From contig JAJYLR010000005.1 in NCBI GenBank assembly GCA_021787535.1, positions 1 through 35,342 on the forward strand: DNA of 35,342 nt, written 5' to 3'. The position numbers and the translations under genes were made by a program. The notes under the pieces were generated by a model, which saw only the letters and a program-made list of their open reading frames with translations, did no database searches and was not told where the DNA came from. The stretch comes from a bacterium. GTDB lineage: Bacteria; Patescibacteriota; CPR2; UBA1875; JAJYID01. This document shows positions 1 to 6,213 of the stretch, one piece after another (position 1 is the first letter of the stretch; every line of letters begins with the position of its first letter).

Positions 1-851
1 TCCGGCTCTTCGATGGAAATGTTAGCTAGATCCAGCTTGGCAATTTCACGCATAATGTCATTTAAATGGCCTCTAAAAAGGAAAGTTACAGAGTTATCCG
101 TAATCGACAAATCGTCGACTCCCTTGATGGCGAAATCTTTCTTGTCCGCCTTCATGGCTGTCTCAATCCTGAATCTTTTGGTTTGATTCTCAAGAAGATC
201 GCTGATTTTCTCGGTCTTTATAATCTTGCCTTCTTTGATAATGGCAACTTTATCGCACATTTTCTGGACTTCACTCAAGATGTGGGATGAGAAAAGTATA
301 GTAGCGCCTTTTTCATTTTCTTCCTTTAGCAAATTGAAAAACTTCTGCTGGATGAGAGGATCAAGCCCTCCGGTCGGCTCGTCAAGAATAATAAGTTTCG
401 GCTGATGCAGGAGCCCCTGGATGATACCGACTTTCTTTTTATTACCATATGAGAGATCGTCGATTTTTTTCTTAAGGTCAAGGTCAAGCGTTTCAGCCAA
501 ATCCTGGGTGCGTTTTTCGATCAATTTCTTATCTTTCTTGTAGAAACTGGCCGAGTATTTCAAAAGGTCGATAACCTTCATGCCGTCGTAGTAGAACACC
601 TCCGAAGGCAGATAACCGACTTCCTGCTTGATTTGGGGGCCATACTTTGTGATATCTTTGCCAAATATCGTTGCGCTGCCGCCGGTCGGCTTGATTAAGC
701 CCAAAAGCGTGCGAATGGTAGTCGACTTGCCGGCGCCGTTTGGCCCGATGAAGCCATAAATCTCGCCCTCCTCTACCTTCATATCGACATCAACGATGCC
801 GCGCGCCTTGCCGTAATATTTAGTCAGCTTTCTTGTTTCAATCACATTCAT
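1..851 (-). CDS. ABC-2 type transporter ATP-binding protein, C-terminus cut by window edge
   Basis: The reading frame starts at ATG 849-851 and stays open to base 1, so 283 codons are visible and the C-terminus lies outside. It is the cytoplasmic ATPase of a CcmA/NatA-like ABC-2 transporter. Seen in the translation: a P-loop GPNGAGKST at residues 36-44, a signature-loop variant LSYGNKKKVG near 133, and Walker B LIILDEPTGGLDP near 152-165. The cognate permease is not visible and may follow beyond the edge. A GGGGGTG stretch before the ATG serves as ribosome binding site, and a good promoter lies at 886-914. The first 105 codons are duplicated at 1551-1886 in a degenerate copy. The substrate cannot be told from the ATPase alone. 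Confidence 0.93.
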   Translation of the reverse strand, partial: MNVIETRKLTKYYGKARGIVDVDMKVEEGEIYGFIGPNGAGKSTTIRTLLGLIKPTGGSATIFGKDITKYGPQIKQEVGYLPSEVFYYDGMKVIDLLKYSASFYKKDKKLIEKRTQDLAETLDLDLKKKIDDLSYGNKKKVGIIQGLLHQPKLIILDEPTGGLDPLIQQKFFNLLKEENEKGATILFSSHILSEVQKMCDKVAIIKEGKIIKTEKISDLLENQTKRFRIETAMKADKKDFAIKGVDDLSITDNSVTFLFRGHLNDIMREIAKLDLANISIEEP

Positions 852-885
852 TTTCACCCCCGCATTAGTTAATCCCCTTAAAATA

Positions 886-914
886 ATAATAGTTCCTATA
901 ATAGATATTTTCAA
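886..914 (-). promoter_or_regulatory. sigma70-like promoter of the ABC-2 ATPase gene
   Basis: TTGAAA (909-914), a 17-base spacer and TATTAT (886-891) on the minus strand. This gives a leader of about 28 nt with a G-rich ribosome binding site just before ATG 851. Confidence 0.6.
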
Positions 915-929
915 ATGAAAAAATCCTGA

Positions 930-957
930 TTAACTTTTTCCTTAAATCTGATACGAT
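930..957 (+). promoter_or_regulatory. possible promoter of the pilin-like gene
   Basis: TTAACT (930-935), 16 bases, TACGAT (952-957) on the plus strand. It is followed by an AAGGGGG ribosome binding site directly before ATG 981. Both hexamers are imperfect, so this is tentative. Confidence 0.35.
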
Positions 958-980
958 ATAAATGTAACCATAAGGGGGTT

Positions 981-1511
981 ATGAAAAGAAGAAATAATGT
1001 TATCTACTTGGATCCGAAAAGATATCTTGGGAAACGAGGTTTTACTCTAATTGAAGTTGTAGTGGTAATGGCAATTATAGCCGTTTTAGCGACATTAGTC
1101 GTTGGTGCTATCACCATTGCCAGAACGCAGGCATTAGACACGCGGCTTAGAAATGATGCTCGGACCATAAAAGCGGCGCTAGAAGCTTATTATGCAAAAA
1201 ACAATCATTATGTTAGGTGGTTTACAATGACAAGCGCATATGATGTTGGTTCGCCGAATGCTAATTACGATCCAATTTCTAATCCAAGATTGAGGACTTT
1301 TTTACCTAATAATTTTCCTTGGTATACTCCGGCAGGTTCTGCTAATGCCGATGTTTGCTATTCAACTGTTAACAATGGAGAGAGCTATAAGCTATGGGTC
1401 ATAACGGCGGAGAGAGCGGATAATATCGTGAATACGGATGGCAATTTCACAAAATGCAATGAAGATGACTTAGCTAATGTACCAGCCAATGATAATTACT
1501 CAGCTGATTAG
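981..1511 (+). CDS. type IV pilin-like protein (prepilin N-terminus)
   Basis: This 176-aa protein has a class III prepilin signal. A 20-residue basic leader ends in Gly20, then comes FTLIEVVVVM, with the conserved Glu at mature position 5 and a hydrophobic helix over residues 21-44. PilD-type peptidase would cut after G20 and methylate F21. The C-terminal half is globular with two cysteines, C126 and C159, as in the disulfide loop of many pilins. A strong AAGGGGG ribosome binding site fixes the start. The helix (VVVMAIIAVLATLVVGAI) is the same as in the pilin-like protein at 28073-28561, so the two are paralogs. It is the only confident plus-strand protein gene here and sits between an ABC ATPase gene and its broken duplicate. 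Major pilin versus minor pseudopilin cannot be decided. Confidence 0.9.
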   Translation: MKRRNNVIYLDPKRYLGKRGFTLIEVVVVMAIIAVLATLVVGAITIARTQALDTRLRNDARTIKAALEAYYAKNNHYVRWFTMTSAYDVGSPNANYDPISNPRLRTFLPNNFPWYTPAGSANADVCYSTVNNGESYKLWVITAERADNIVNTDGNFTKCNEDDLANVPANDNYSAD

Positions 1512-1513
1512 TA

Positions 1514-1548
1514 AATATCTGAATGACACGATGTGTCGCAAGGATATT
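1514..1548. other. nested inverted repeat between convergent genes
   Basis: AATATC (1514-1519) pairs with GATATT (1543-1548), enclosing GACAC (1525-1529) and GTGTC (1533-1537). It lies between the convergent ends of the pilin gene and the ABC remnant. It has no T-run on either side, so it is at best a weak terminator. Confidence 0.35.
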
Positions 1549-1550
1549 CG

Positions 1551-1886
1551 CTAAAAATAGACCTGTCCATTTTTATAAAAGCTAGCTGAGTATTTCAAAA
1601 GGTCGATAACCTTCATGCCGTTGTAGTAGAACACCTCCGACGGCAGATATTCGATCTCTTCTTTAATCTCAGAGCCGTATTTTGTGATGTCTTTGCCAAA
1701 AATCGTGGCGCTGCCGCTCGTCGGCTTGATTAAGCCCAAAAGCGTGCGGATGGTAGTCGACTTGCCGGTGCCTTTCGGCCAGATGAAGCCGTAAATCTCG
1801 CCTTCCTCGACCTTCATGTCGACATTAACGATGCCGCGCGCCTTGCCGTAGTATTTAGTCAGCTTTTTCGTTTCGATTATATTCAT
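1551..1886 (-). pseudogene. truncated duplicate of the ABC-2 ATPase N-terminus
   Basis: This copy matches residues 1-105 of the ATPase at 1-851 (92 of 105 residues identical by my count) and then ends after a short unrelated tail, NGQVYF, at a stop. Signature, Walker B and H-loop are all missing. The P-loop GPNGAGKST has become WPKGTGKST, losing the first essential glycine. It therefore cannot be a working ATPase. The start is taken at ATG 1884-1886, aligned with the intact copy; an in-frame GTG lies two codons upstream. A consensus TTGACA lies upstream but no matching -10 was found. Likely the relic of a duplication or rearrangement that also involved the pilin gene. Confidence 0.85.
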
Positions 1887-1955
1887 TTTCACTTCCCTCT
1901 TTAACTCTTTAGTTCTTATGTCAATGCTTTTATGAATCGTAATGACTTTAGAAAA

Positions 1956-2549
1956 TTATTCGATAATTACATTTTTGATTATTGTTTTTTTCCGCCCAAA
2001 ATTATCTAACTCAATTTTTATAATATTGTTGCCTCGAGTATAATATTTTTTTTCATTTTCTGGTATAAAAGATTGATCCATTCGATAATCAAAATAATCA
2101 AAGGTAAAATTACCATCCCTATCTTTATCTGCAAGATGTTCGTTTATTACTATCGTTGTCGTAGTTGGTATAACCTTCCCTTTGAGCGAGAAGTTGGCTG
2201 AAATCTTCTGGCCATTGTGTAGATTCTCGAGTTTAACGGTAGGATCGGTTTGAAATGCAATGATCAAAGATAATGTAAACACAAGCACAAGTATGCAACC
2301 GGCTATAATCTTTGATTTAGTTTGAAAATGGAAGAAACTTTCTGGATTGTCTGCTGTTGTGCGAAGACGCCAATAAAGACCCCAAAATGGCAAAAGTACT
2401 GGAAATGCAATGATGATTATAAGTATTTCAAAAATAGTCCTAAATAAACCCCTAGCCCTTTTCTGATTCTTAACCCGCTTGTCTTCTTTCTGTCTAGTTT
2501 CCCATTCCTCAAACTTATTGGGGTCAAATTCATTACTTTCTATTTCCAT
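1956..2549 (-). CDS. two-helix membrane protein with extracellular Ig-like (glucodextranase-B-like) domain
   Basis: A 197-aa protein with a charged cytoplasmic N-terminus (residues 1-34) and two hydrophobic segments at about 35-60 and 81-99. The C-terminal domain of about 95 residues (DPTVKLENLHNG through TTTTIVINEHLADKDRDGNF to the end) resembles the Ig-like glucodextranase-B-type domains common in Patescibacteria; that family assignment is from memory. The C-terminal domain probably faces outside. No Shine-Dalgarno is visible. A TAAAAT hexamer sits exactly 6 nt before the ATG, suggesting a leaderless mRNA. Specific function unknown. Confidence 0.75.
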   Translation of the reverse strand: MEIESNEFDPNKFEEWETRQKEDKRVKNQKRARGLFRTIFEILIIIIAFPVLLPFWGLYWRLRTTADNPESFFHFQTKSKIIAGCILVLVFTLSLIIAFQTDPTVKLENLHNGQKISANFSLKGKVIPTTTTIVINEHLADKDRDGNFTFDYFDYRMDQSFIPENEKKYYTRGNNIIKIELDNFGRKKTIIKNVIIE

Positions 2550-2555
2550 TAAATA

Positions 2556-2561
2556 ATTTTA
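2556..2561 (-). promoter_or_regulatory. -10-like hexamer for a leaderless transcript (Ig-like membrane protein)
   Basis: TAAAAT on the minus strand ends 6 nt before ATG 2549, placing the expected start of transcription at the A of the ATG. No convincing -35 was found. Confidence 0.4.
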
Positions 2562-2573
2562 ACACAAAAACAT

Positions 2574-2606
2574 AACAAAAATCACCGATTGCTCGGTGAT
2601 TTTTTT
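2574..2606 (-). terminator. Rho-independent terminator of the DUF5667 gene, probably bidirectional
   Basis: Perfect 8-bp stem ATCACCGA / TCGGTGAT (2581-2588 with 2593-2600) and a 4-nt loop. On the minus strand it is followed by TTTTTGTTATG, just after the stop at 2624. On the plus strand it is followed by six T. Confidence 0.8.
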
Positions 2607-2623
2607 AATGAATTGAATTTGTT

Positions 2624-3238
2624 TTACCGCCCGTTTGCACTCCCCGACTGTTCCGGTTTTTCTGAATTTCCCGGCTGTTCCGGTTTCTCCTTTGGTTCTG
2701 ATACCTCCGGTTGCTCTTTTTGATCCTTTTTCTCGCCGCTTATCGCTTCCATGGCATTTTCGTGGCCTTTGGCGCTTTCGTCTATCGCATGCTGAATGGA
2801 ATCTTTAGCCTGTTCCGGGACTTGACTTAAAACCTTCTGCATAGTTGCTTCATGCCTAGCTGTCGCGTCCTGAATCTGCTCAAGTGCATTCGTTTTACCC
2901 TCCGCCTTGGCTTCGGTGGCATCTTGAGTAGCTTCGTCCATGTATTTCTCATATGCTTTCTCGGCAACATCCTCTGCTTTTTGGTCTCCCTTTTCCGCCA
3001 TTTTCTTAGCTTCAGCCAATTTCTCATCGGCAATACTCAATGCTTTCTGCGCTTTGGCATCTTTTGAAAATGTGAAGAACATACTGATAGAATTCATCCA
3101 CTCTTCAAGAAAATAGAACGGGCTGTCCGGTGTCAAGCCGGGATTTGGCAAAGAGTCGCTGCCGGTTGCCGCCAGAGCCACACCAGAAGATAGCGATAGG
3201 ACAAAGATTGCCGCCAAGATCATTGATAATTTTTTCAT
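2624..3238 (-). CDS. secreted DUF5667-like protein
   Basis: A 204-aa protein with a clear signal peptide (residues 1-23, ending GVALA before ATG). It is followed by the LPNPGLTPDSPFYFLEEW segment typical of DUF5667 proteins (recognised from memory). Residues 55-170 are a highly charged, Ala/Lys/Glu-rich helical or coiled-coil region. The last 35 residues are a low-complexity Pro/Glu tail (EKPEQPG, SEKPEQSG) that could interact with the cell wall. The start is supported by AAAGGAGG before the ATG and a strong promoter at 3262-3289. It is transcribed alone, with a terminator behind it. Function is unknown; an extracytoplasmic structural or chaperone-like role is possible. Confidence 0.85.
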   Translation of the reverse strand: MKKLSMILAAIFVLSLSSGVALAATGSDSLPNPGLTPDSPFYFLEEWMNSISMFFTFSKDAKAQKALSIADEKLAEAKKMAEKGDQKAEDVAEKAYEKYMDEATQDATEAKAEGKTNALEQIQDATARHEATMQKVLSQVPEQAKDSIQHAIDESAKGHENAMEAISGEKKDQKEQPEVSEPKEKPEQPGNSEKPEQSGSANGR

Positions 3239-3261
3239 TTTTCCTCCTTTAGTTTGTTTGG

Positions 3262-3289
3262 ATTATAGCATTCATTCTAGAATCTTCAA
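3262..3289 (-). promoter_or_regulatory. promoter of the DUF5667 gene
   Basis: TTGAAG (3284-3289), 16 bases, perfect TATAAT (3262-3267) on the minus strand. The short leader carries AGGAGG. Confidence 0.7.
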
Positions 3290-3334
3290 ACCTAAAATAA
3301 ATAGGAAATCTAAAATGATTTTTACAAAATAAAA

Positions 3335-3355
3335 ATCCACCGGGAAATCGGTGAT
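3335..3355 (-). terminator. terminator of the creatininase-family gene
   Basis: On the minus strand ATCACCG, a 6-nt loop and CGGTGGAT (one bulged G) are followed by TTTTTATTTT. It sits 35 nt after the stop at 3390. Confidence 0.7.
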
Positions 3356-3389
3356 TTCTGTGGTTTGGGATGTCAGAACTGAAATGATG

Positions 3390-4073
3390 TTACTCGCTCT
3401 CAATCCAAGATAGGGCGTTTTTCTTCATACTGTCAAATATCTTTTCTCCCTTTTCCTTGGTGGCAAATGTTGGAAATCCAACTGGCCCATCATAATTGCC
3501 CTTAGTTTTAGGGTTTTTTACATAATCCTCTAACTCATCACTATCAATGTCTAAATCTTTTGCTTTATCCATCTGGACTGATTCAGGCATCAAATACAGC
3601 ATTACTGAGGTTTCACCCTCACAGGCGTGATAAACTCCCCCTTGTTTCTCAAGGATATCCTTAATATTCAAATCATAAAGGCTAATAAGCTTCACGTTTG
3701 AGTCTGACTTCTTAATTGCTTCCAAGTGTTTTGGCTCTCCGTGAGCGCTTAGAGCAAAGAAATTTTTGAAACCTTGCAGCTTCCACCATTCAAGAATTGA
3801 GGCCATATATTCAGTTAGAATATCGCCATCTACATTTGCAGTCCCTGACTTATCTTTATCGACCCAAAAATTTACACCATAGTTTATAGTTGGAGCGACG
3901 AGAATACCCGTTTGCTCAGATAAAAAATCAGCAATTTTTTCAGTGACATATGTATCTGTATTTAGAGGAAGGTGTTTTCCATGTTGTTCACAAGTTCCAA
4001 TAGGAATAATCAGACTATCCTTTTTCTTCAGATAATCTCCGACTTCCTTCCAAGTTAAATCTTCTAATTTCAT
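3390..4073 (-). CDS. creatininase-family metal-dependent amidohydrolase
   Basis: A 227-aa cytoplasmic protein of the creatinine amidohydrolase family, close to the usual length. The N-terminal metal-site motif PIGTCEQHGKHLPLNTDT is present, with E29, H31 and D40 where the family binds Zn/Mn. A second ligand pair is H111/E113 in SAHGEP (VNGHYEN-like in creatininases). The third motif HACEGETSVML lies at 149-159. The catalytic set thus looks complete. Members also include MftE-like peptidases and formamide hydrolases, so the substrate is open. A TAAAAT hexamer lies 6 nt before the ATG and no Shine-Dalgarno is seen. It stands alone between a tRNA cluster and its own terminator. Confidence 0.88.
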   Translation of the reverse strand: MKLEDLTWKEVGDYLKKKDSLIIPIGTCEQHGKHLPLNTDTYVTEKIADFLSEQTGILVAPTINYGVNFWVDKDKSGTANVDGDILTEYMASILEWWKLQGFKNFFALSAHGEPKHLEAIKKSDSNVKLISLYDLNIKDILEKQGGVYHACEGETSVMLYLMPESVQMDKAKDLDIDSDELEDYVKNPKTKGNYDGPVGFPTFATKEKGEKIFDSMKKNALSWIESE

Positions 4074-4079
4074 AGAAAT

Positions 4080-4085
4080 ATTTTA
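4080..4085 (-). promoter_or_regulatory. -10-like hexamer for a leaderless transcript (creatininase-family gene)
   Basis: TAAAAT on the minus strand ends 6 nt before ATG 4073. No clear -35 is present, and the region also serves the end of the tRNA transcript. Confidence 0.4.
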
Positions 4086-4092
4086 ACACAAG

Positions 4093-4115
4093 AAGAGCCT
4101 CAAATGAGGTCTCTT
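4093..4115 (-). terminator. hairpin ending the tRNA transcript
   Basis: AAGAG-CCTCA pairs with TGAGG-CTCTT with one bulged T, 17 nt after the 3' end of tRNA-His. The T-run is poor on the minus strand (CTTCTTGTG) and better on the plus strand. Confidence 0.5.
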
Positions 4116-4131
4116 TTATAATGCTTATCCT

Positions 4132-4207
4132 TGGGGCGATCATCGGGAATTGAACCCGAATCTAGAGGACCACAACCTCTCGTGTTAACCGTTACACTAT
4201 GACCGCC
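4132..4207 (-). tRNA. tRNA-His(GTG)
   Basis: Cloverleaf read on the minus strand. Encoded G-1, acceptor GCGGTCA/TGATCGC, D stem GTGT/ACAC, anticodon arm AGAGG-TTGTGGT-CCTCT with anticodon GTG, T arm TCGGG/CCCGA, discriminator C and encoded CCA. The extra G-1 opposite C73 is the histidine identity element. It is the third and last tRNA of the cluster. Confidence 0.95.
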
Positions 4208-4284
4208 ACGATAATAATTCACAATTTACAATGCACAATTAACAATTATTTTGCGCATTTTGAATTAATAATTGTCAATTATTT

Positions 4285-4362
4285 TGGTACGCCCTGAGGG
4301 ACTCGAACCCCCGACCTTCTGGGCCGAAACCAGACGCTCTAATCCAACTGAGCTAAGGGCGC
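4285..4362 (-). tRNA. tRNA-Arg(TCG)
   Basis: Acceptor GCGCCCT/AGGGCGT (first pair G-U), D arm with AGCTCAGTTGGATTAGAGC, anticodon arm TCTGG-TTTCGGC-CCAGA with anticodon TCG, T arm GGGGGTTCGAGTCCC, discriminator A and encoded CCA. Second gene of the cluster. Confidence 0.94.
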
Positions 4363-4383
4363 ATATAAAATTTCCTAATTTTC

Positions 4384-4458
4384 TGGAGCGGGTAACGGGG
4401 ATCGAACCCGTATCTCCACCTTGGAAGGGTGGCATAATAGCCATTATACTATACCCGC
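4384..4458 (-). tRNA. tRNA-Gly(TCC)
   Basis: Acceptor GCGGGTA/TACCCGC, anticodon arm CCACC-CTTCCAA-GGTGG with anticodon TCC, T arm ACGGGTTCGATCCCCGT, discriminator T and encoded CCA. It is the first gene of the cluster, with its 5' end 11 nt from the TATAAT box. Confidence 0.95.
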
Positions 4459-4468
4459 GAACCCGTAT

Positions 4469-4497
4469 ATTATAGCTGAATATGACCAAAATTTCAA
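4469..4497 (-). promoter_or_regulatory. strong promoter of the tRNA cluster
   Basis: TTGAAA (4492-4497), exactly 17 bases, TATAAT (4469-4474), the best promoter in the window. It would start the Gly-Arg-His tRNA transcript a few nt before tRNA-Gly. Confidence 0.85.
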
Positions 4498-4514
4498 CGA
4501 AATCAATGCGGCTT

Positions 4515-4602
4515 GTCATTTCGGACTTGCCTGCCCGCTTTTGGCTGGGATCCAGAATCTATTTTTATCTATTTAGATAGATTCTGGACAAGCCAGAATG
4601 AC
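4515..4602. repeat. imperfect palindromic dispersed repeat (GTCATT...AATGAC)
   Basis: An 88-bp element with ends GTCATT and AATGAC and a central 11-bp inverted repeat CCAGAATCTAT (4552-4562 / 4577-4587). The right part, ATTCTGG-ACAAG-CCAGAATGAC, recurs at 6134-6157, 6607-6629 and 30490-30512. It lies between the cca stop and the tRNA promoter and may also end the cca transcript. Confidence 0.7.
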
Positions 4603-4609
4603 GAAAAAA

Positions 4610-5917
4610 CTACGCTTTTAATAATTTCTTCACTAGTTCCAGCGCTTCTTTTTTTGTGTGAATTTTCTCCTCCATCTGCGCATGATAGACAACATCTAAA
4701 ATTTTACCGATTTCCGGGCCCTGGCTAATGCCAAACTCGTCCATAATCTCTTTTCCGGTCAAAAGCGTCTCGGGCTTGGGCAAAAGCAGCTCTTTTTTGT
4801 CCATCAATCCTTTAAGCTCGTTATACATACTTAAATCTTTTGGTTTGGTGCCTAAAATGTCAGCGCGTAACAACTCTAGCAGTTCGCCAAAAAGCGGCTG
4901 ATGTATCCAGTGTGCTTGGCGGGTTTTCTTCATTTTATCAAAGCCACCAAACATCATGTGATGGGTGACCAGCCATTTGACATTTACAGTCATTTCGTTT
5001 GAAAAATTGAGCCGTTTGGCAATCTCGCCCGTCATTTCCGCTCCTTTTTCCGCATGACCGTTGAACCGTATGCGATCGTCAACGGAAAATGTTTCCGGTT
5101 TGCCGATGTCGTGCAAGAGTACCGCCCAAGCCAGCTCTTTTGACGGATTTTCCGGCAATGCATCGATGGATTCGAGAGTGTGCTCAAAGACATCTCCCTC
5201 TTTGTGGTATTTTTCCGGTTGCCTGACACCTTTTAGCGCTTCCAATTCCGGCAAAATAATCTTTAAAACATCTGTTTCCGACATTTCCCGGAAAGCCTGC
5301 CCCGGGTTTTTGCCGGTTAAAATCTTGGTTAGCTCTTCCTGAATTCTTTCCGCCGAAACGTTTTGAATTAATCCGGCGTTGTTTTCGATAGCTTCAAATG
5401 TTCCCGGCGCATAATCCAATTCCAATTCATTTTTGAATCTGATAGCCCGAAGCAGGCGCAGATTGTCCTCGACAATCCGCTCATGCGGATCGCCGATAAA
5501 GCGTAAAATTTTTTTCTTTAGATCTTCCTGTCCGCCGACAAAATCTAAAACCTTTTTTGCAACCGGGTCATAAAACATGCCATTGATGGTAAAGTCGCGG
5601 CGCATGGCATCTTCTTTCGGATCGGTGAAGAAGACTGCATCCGGCCGGCGCCCATCGGTGTAGGCAGCATCGCTTCTAAATGTCGCTACCTCAAAGTTAT
5701 GGCCGTTTTTGACGGCCAAGATGACACCAAACTTTTTGCCGATCGGAATGGTATGCTCCAGAATGTCCTCAATTTCCTCTGGCTTTGCCGAGGTAACAAT
5801 GTCGTAATCTTTGGGAGTTTTACCAAGCAAAATATCGCGAACCGAACCGCCGGCAAAGTATGTCTCAAAACCTTTGTCTTTTAAATCCTTAACAATTTCC
5901 AGCGCGGTCTTTTCCAT
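4610..5917 (-). CDS. cca: CCA tRNA nucleotidyltransferase with HD domain
   Basis: A 435-aa enzyme that adds or repairs the 3' CCA of tRNAs. The class II nucleotidyltransferase head shows GGSVRD at 23-28, then LLGKTPKDYDI with the catalytic DxD at 37-39. RRDFTINGMFYDP and the RIVEDNLRLLRAIRF basic segment follow. A C-terminal HD domain has LLHDIGKPETF, and a tail of about 100 residues completes the protein. No Shine-Dalgarno; TATAAT stands 6 nt before the ATG with TTGGTA 17 bases further up, so the mRNA is probably leaderless. It lies directly upstream of three tRNA genes that already encode CCA, which suggests repair or service to other tRNAs. Poly(A) polymerase activity cannot be excluded, but the HD domain favours CCA addition. 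Confidence 0.93.
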   Translation of the reverse strand: MEKTALEIVKDLKDKGFETYFAGGSVRDILLGKTPKDYDIVTSAKPEEIEDILEHTIPIGKKFGVILAVKNGHNFEVATFRSDAAYTDGRRPDAVFFTDPKEDAMRRDFTINGMFYDPVAKKVLDFVGGQEDLKKKILRFIGDPHERIVEDNLRLLRAIRFKNELELDYAPGTFEAIENNAGLIQNVSAERIQEELTKILTGKNPGQAFREMSETDVLKIILPELEALKGVRQPEKYHKEGDVFEHTLESIDALPENPSKELAWAVLLHDIGKPETFSVDDRIRFNGHAEKGAEMTGEIAKRLNFSNEMTVNVKWLVTHHMMFGGFDKMKKTRQAHWIHQPLFGELLELLRADILGTKPKDLSMYNELKGLMDKKELLLPKPETLLTGKEIMDEFGISQGPEIGKILDVVYHAQMEEKIHTKKEALELVKKLLKA

Positions 5918-5923
5918 AAATTC

Positions 5924-5952
5924 ATTATATCAGGAGCCTACCAATGTACCAA
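5924..5952 (-). promoter_or_regulatory. promoter of cca, predicted leaderless
   Basis: TTGGTA (5947-5952), 17 bases, TATAAT (5924-5929), then 6 nt to the ATG. Transcription would begin at or next to the start codon. Confidence 0.6.
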
Positions 5953-6040
5953 TCATACCAATCTTGCCAATTACTCCCGTTAAGTCATCTAATCCCTTTG
6001 AGCTTATTCGCAAGATTGGCACCATTCGTCAATTAGTAGG
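5937..6040. repeat. nested inverted repeat with ACCAAT-like units upstream of cca
   Basis: The outer arms CCTACCAAT (5937-5945) and ATTAGTAGG (6032-6040) pair at 8 of 9 positions. The inner arms CCAATCTTGC (5958-5967) and GCAAGATTGG (6010-6019) pair perfectly. The left arm carries several short TACCAAT-like units and contains the -35 of cca. No gene is seen here. Confidence 0.45.
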
Positions 6041-6080
6041 AGAAAACAGATTCCACGCAAGTACAGACATACCGGTCAAC

Positions 6081-6108
6081 TGGTACACTAGACTAGTCTA
6101 GTGTACCA
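6081..6108. repeat. perfect 28-bp palindrome
   Basis: The half-site TGGTACACTAGACT (6081-6094) is followed immediately by its exact reverse complement, with no loop. No T-run follows on either strand. It lies in the gene-free gap between cca and the DUF763 gene. Confidence 0.85.
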
Positions 6109-6133
6109 AAAGATTAATCACAGGAAGGGGAAA

Positions 6134-6157
6134 GATTCTGGATCACGCCAGAATGAC
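6134..6157. repeat. partial copy of the dispersed repeat
   Basis: GATTCTGG-ATCACG-CCAGAATGAC, the ATTCTGG/CCAGAAT hairpin unit of the family, lies about 55 nt beyond the stop of the DUF763 gene. Confidence 0.65.
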
Positions 6158-6213
6158 TTTTTGATCATTGATGCTTAAAAATTGTTTGGAAATTGTGAAT
6201 TGGAAATTGAAAA

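Noticed and set aside
66-290. Plus-strand frame inside the ABC ATPase gene
   Set aside because: Antisense shadow of a well-supported coding region.
4515-4602. Insertion sequence between the tRNA cluster and cca
   Set aside because: No transposase frame; only an 88-bp palindromic element.
6081-6108. 28-bp palindrome as a Rho-independent terminator
   Set aside because: No loop and no T-run on either strand.
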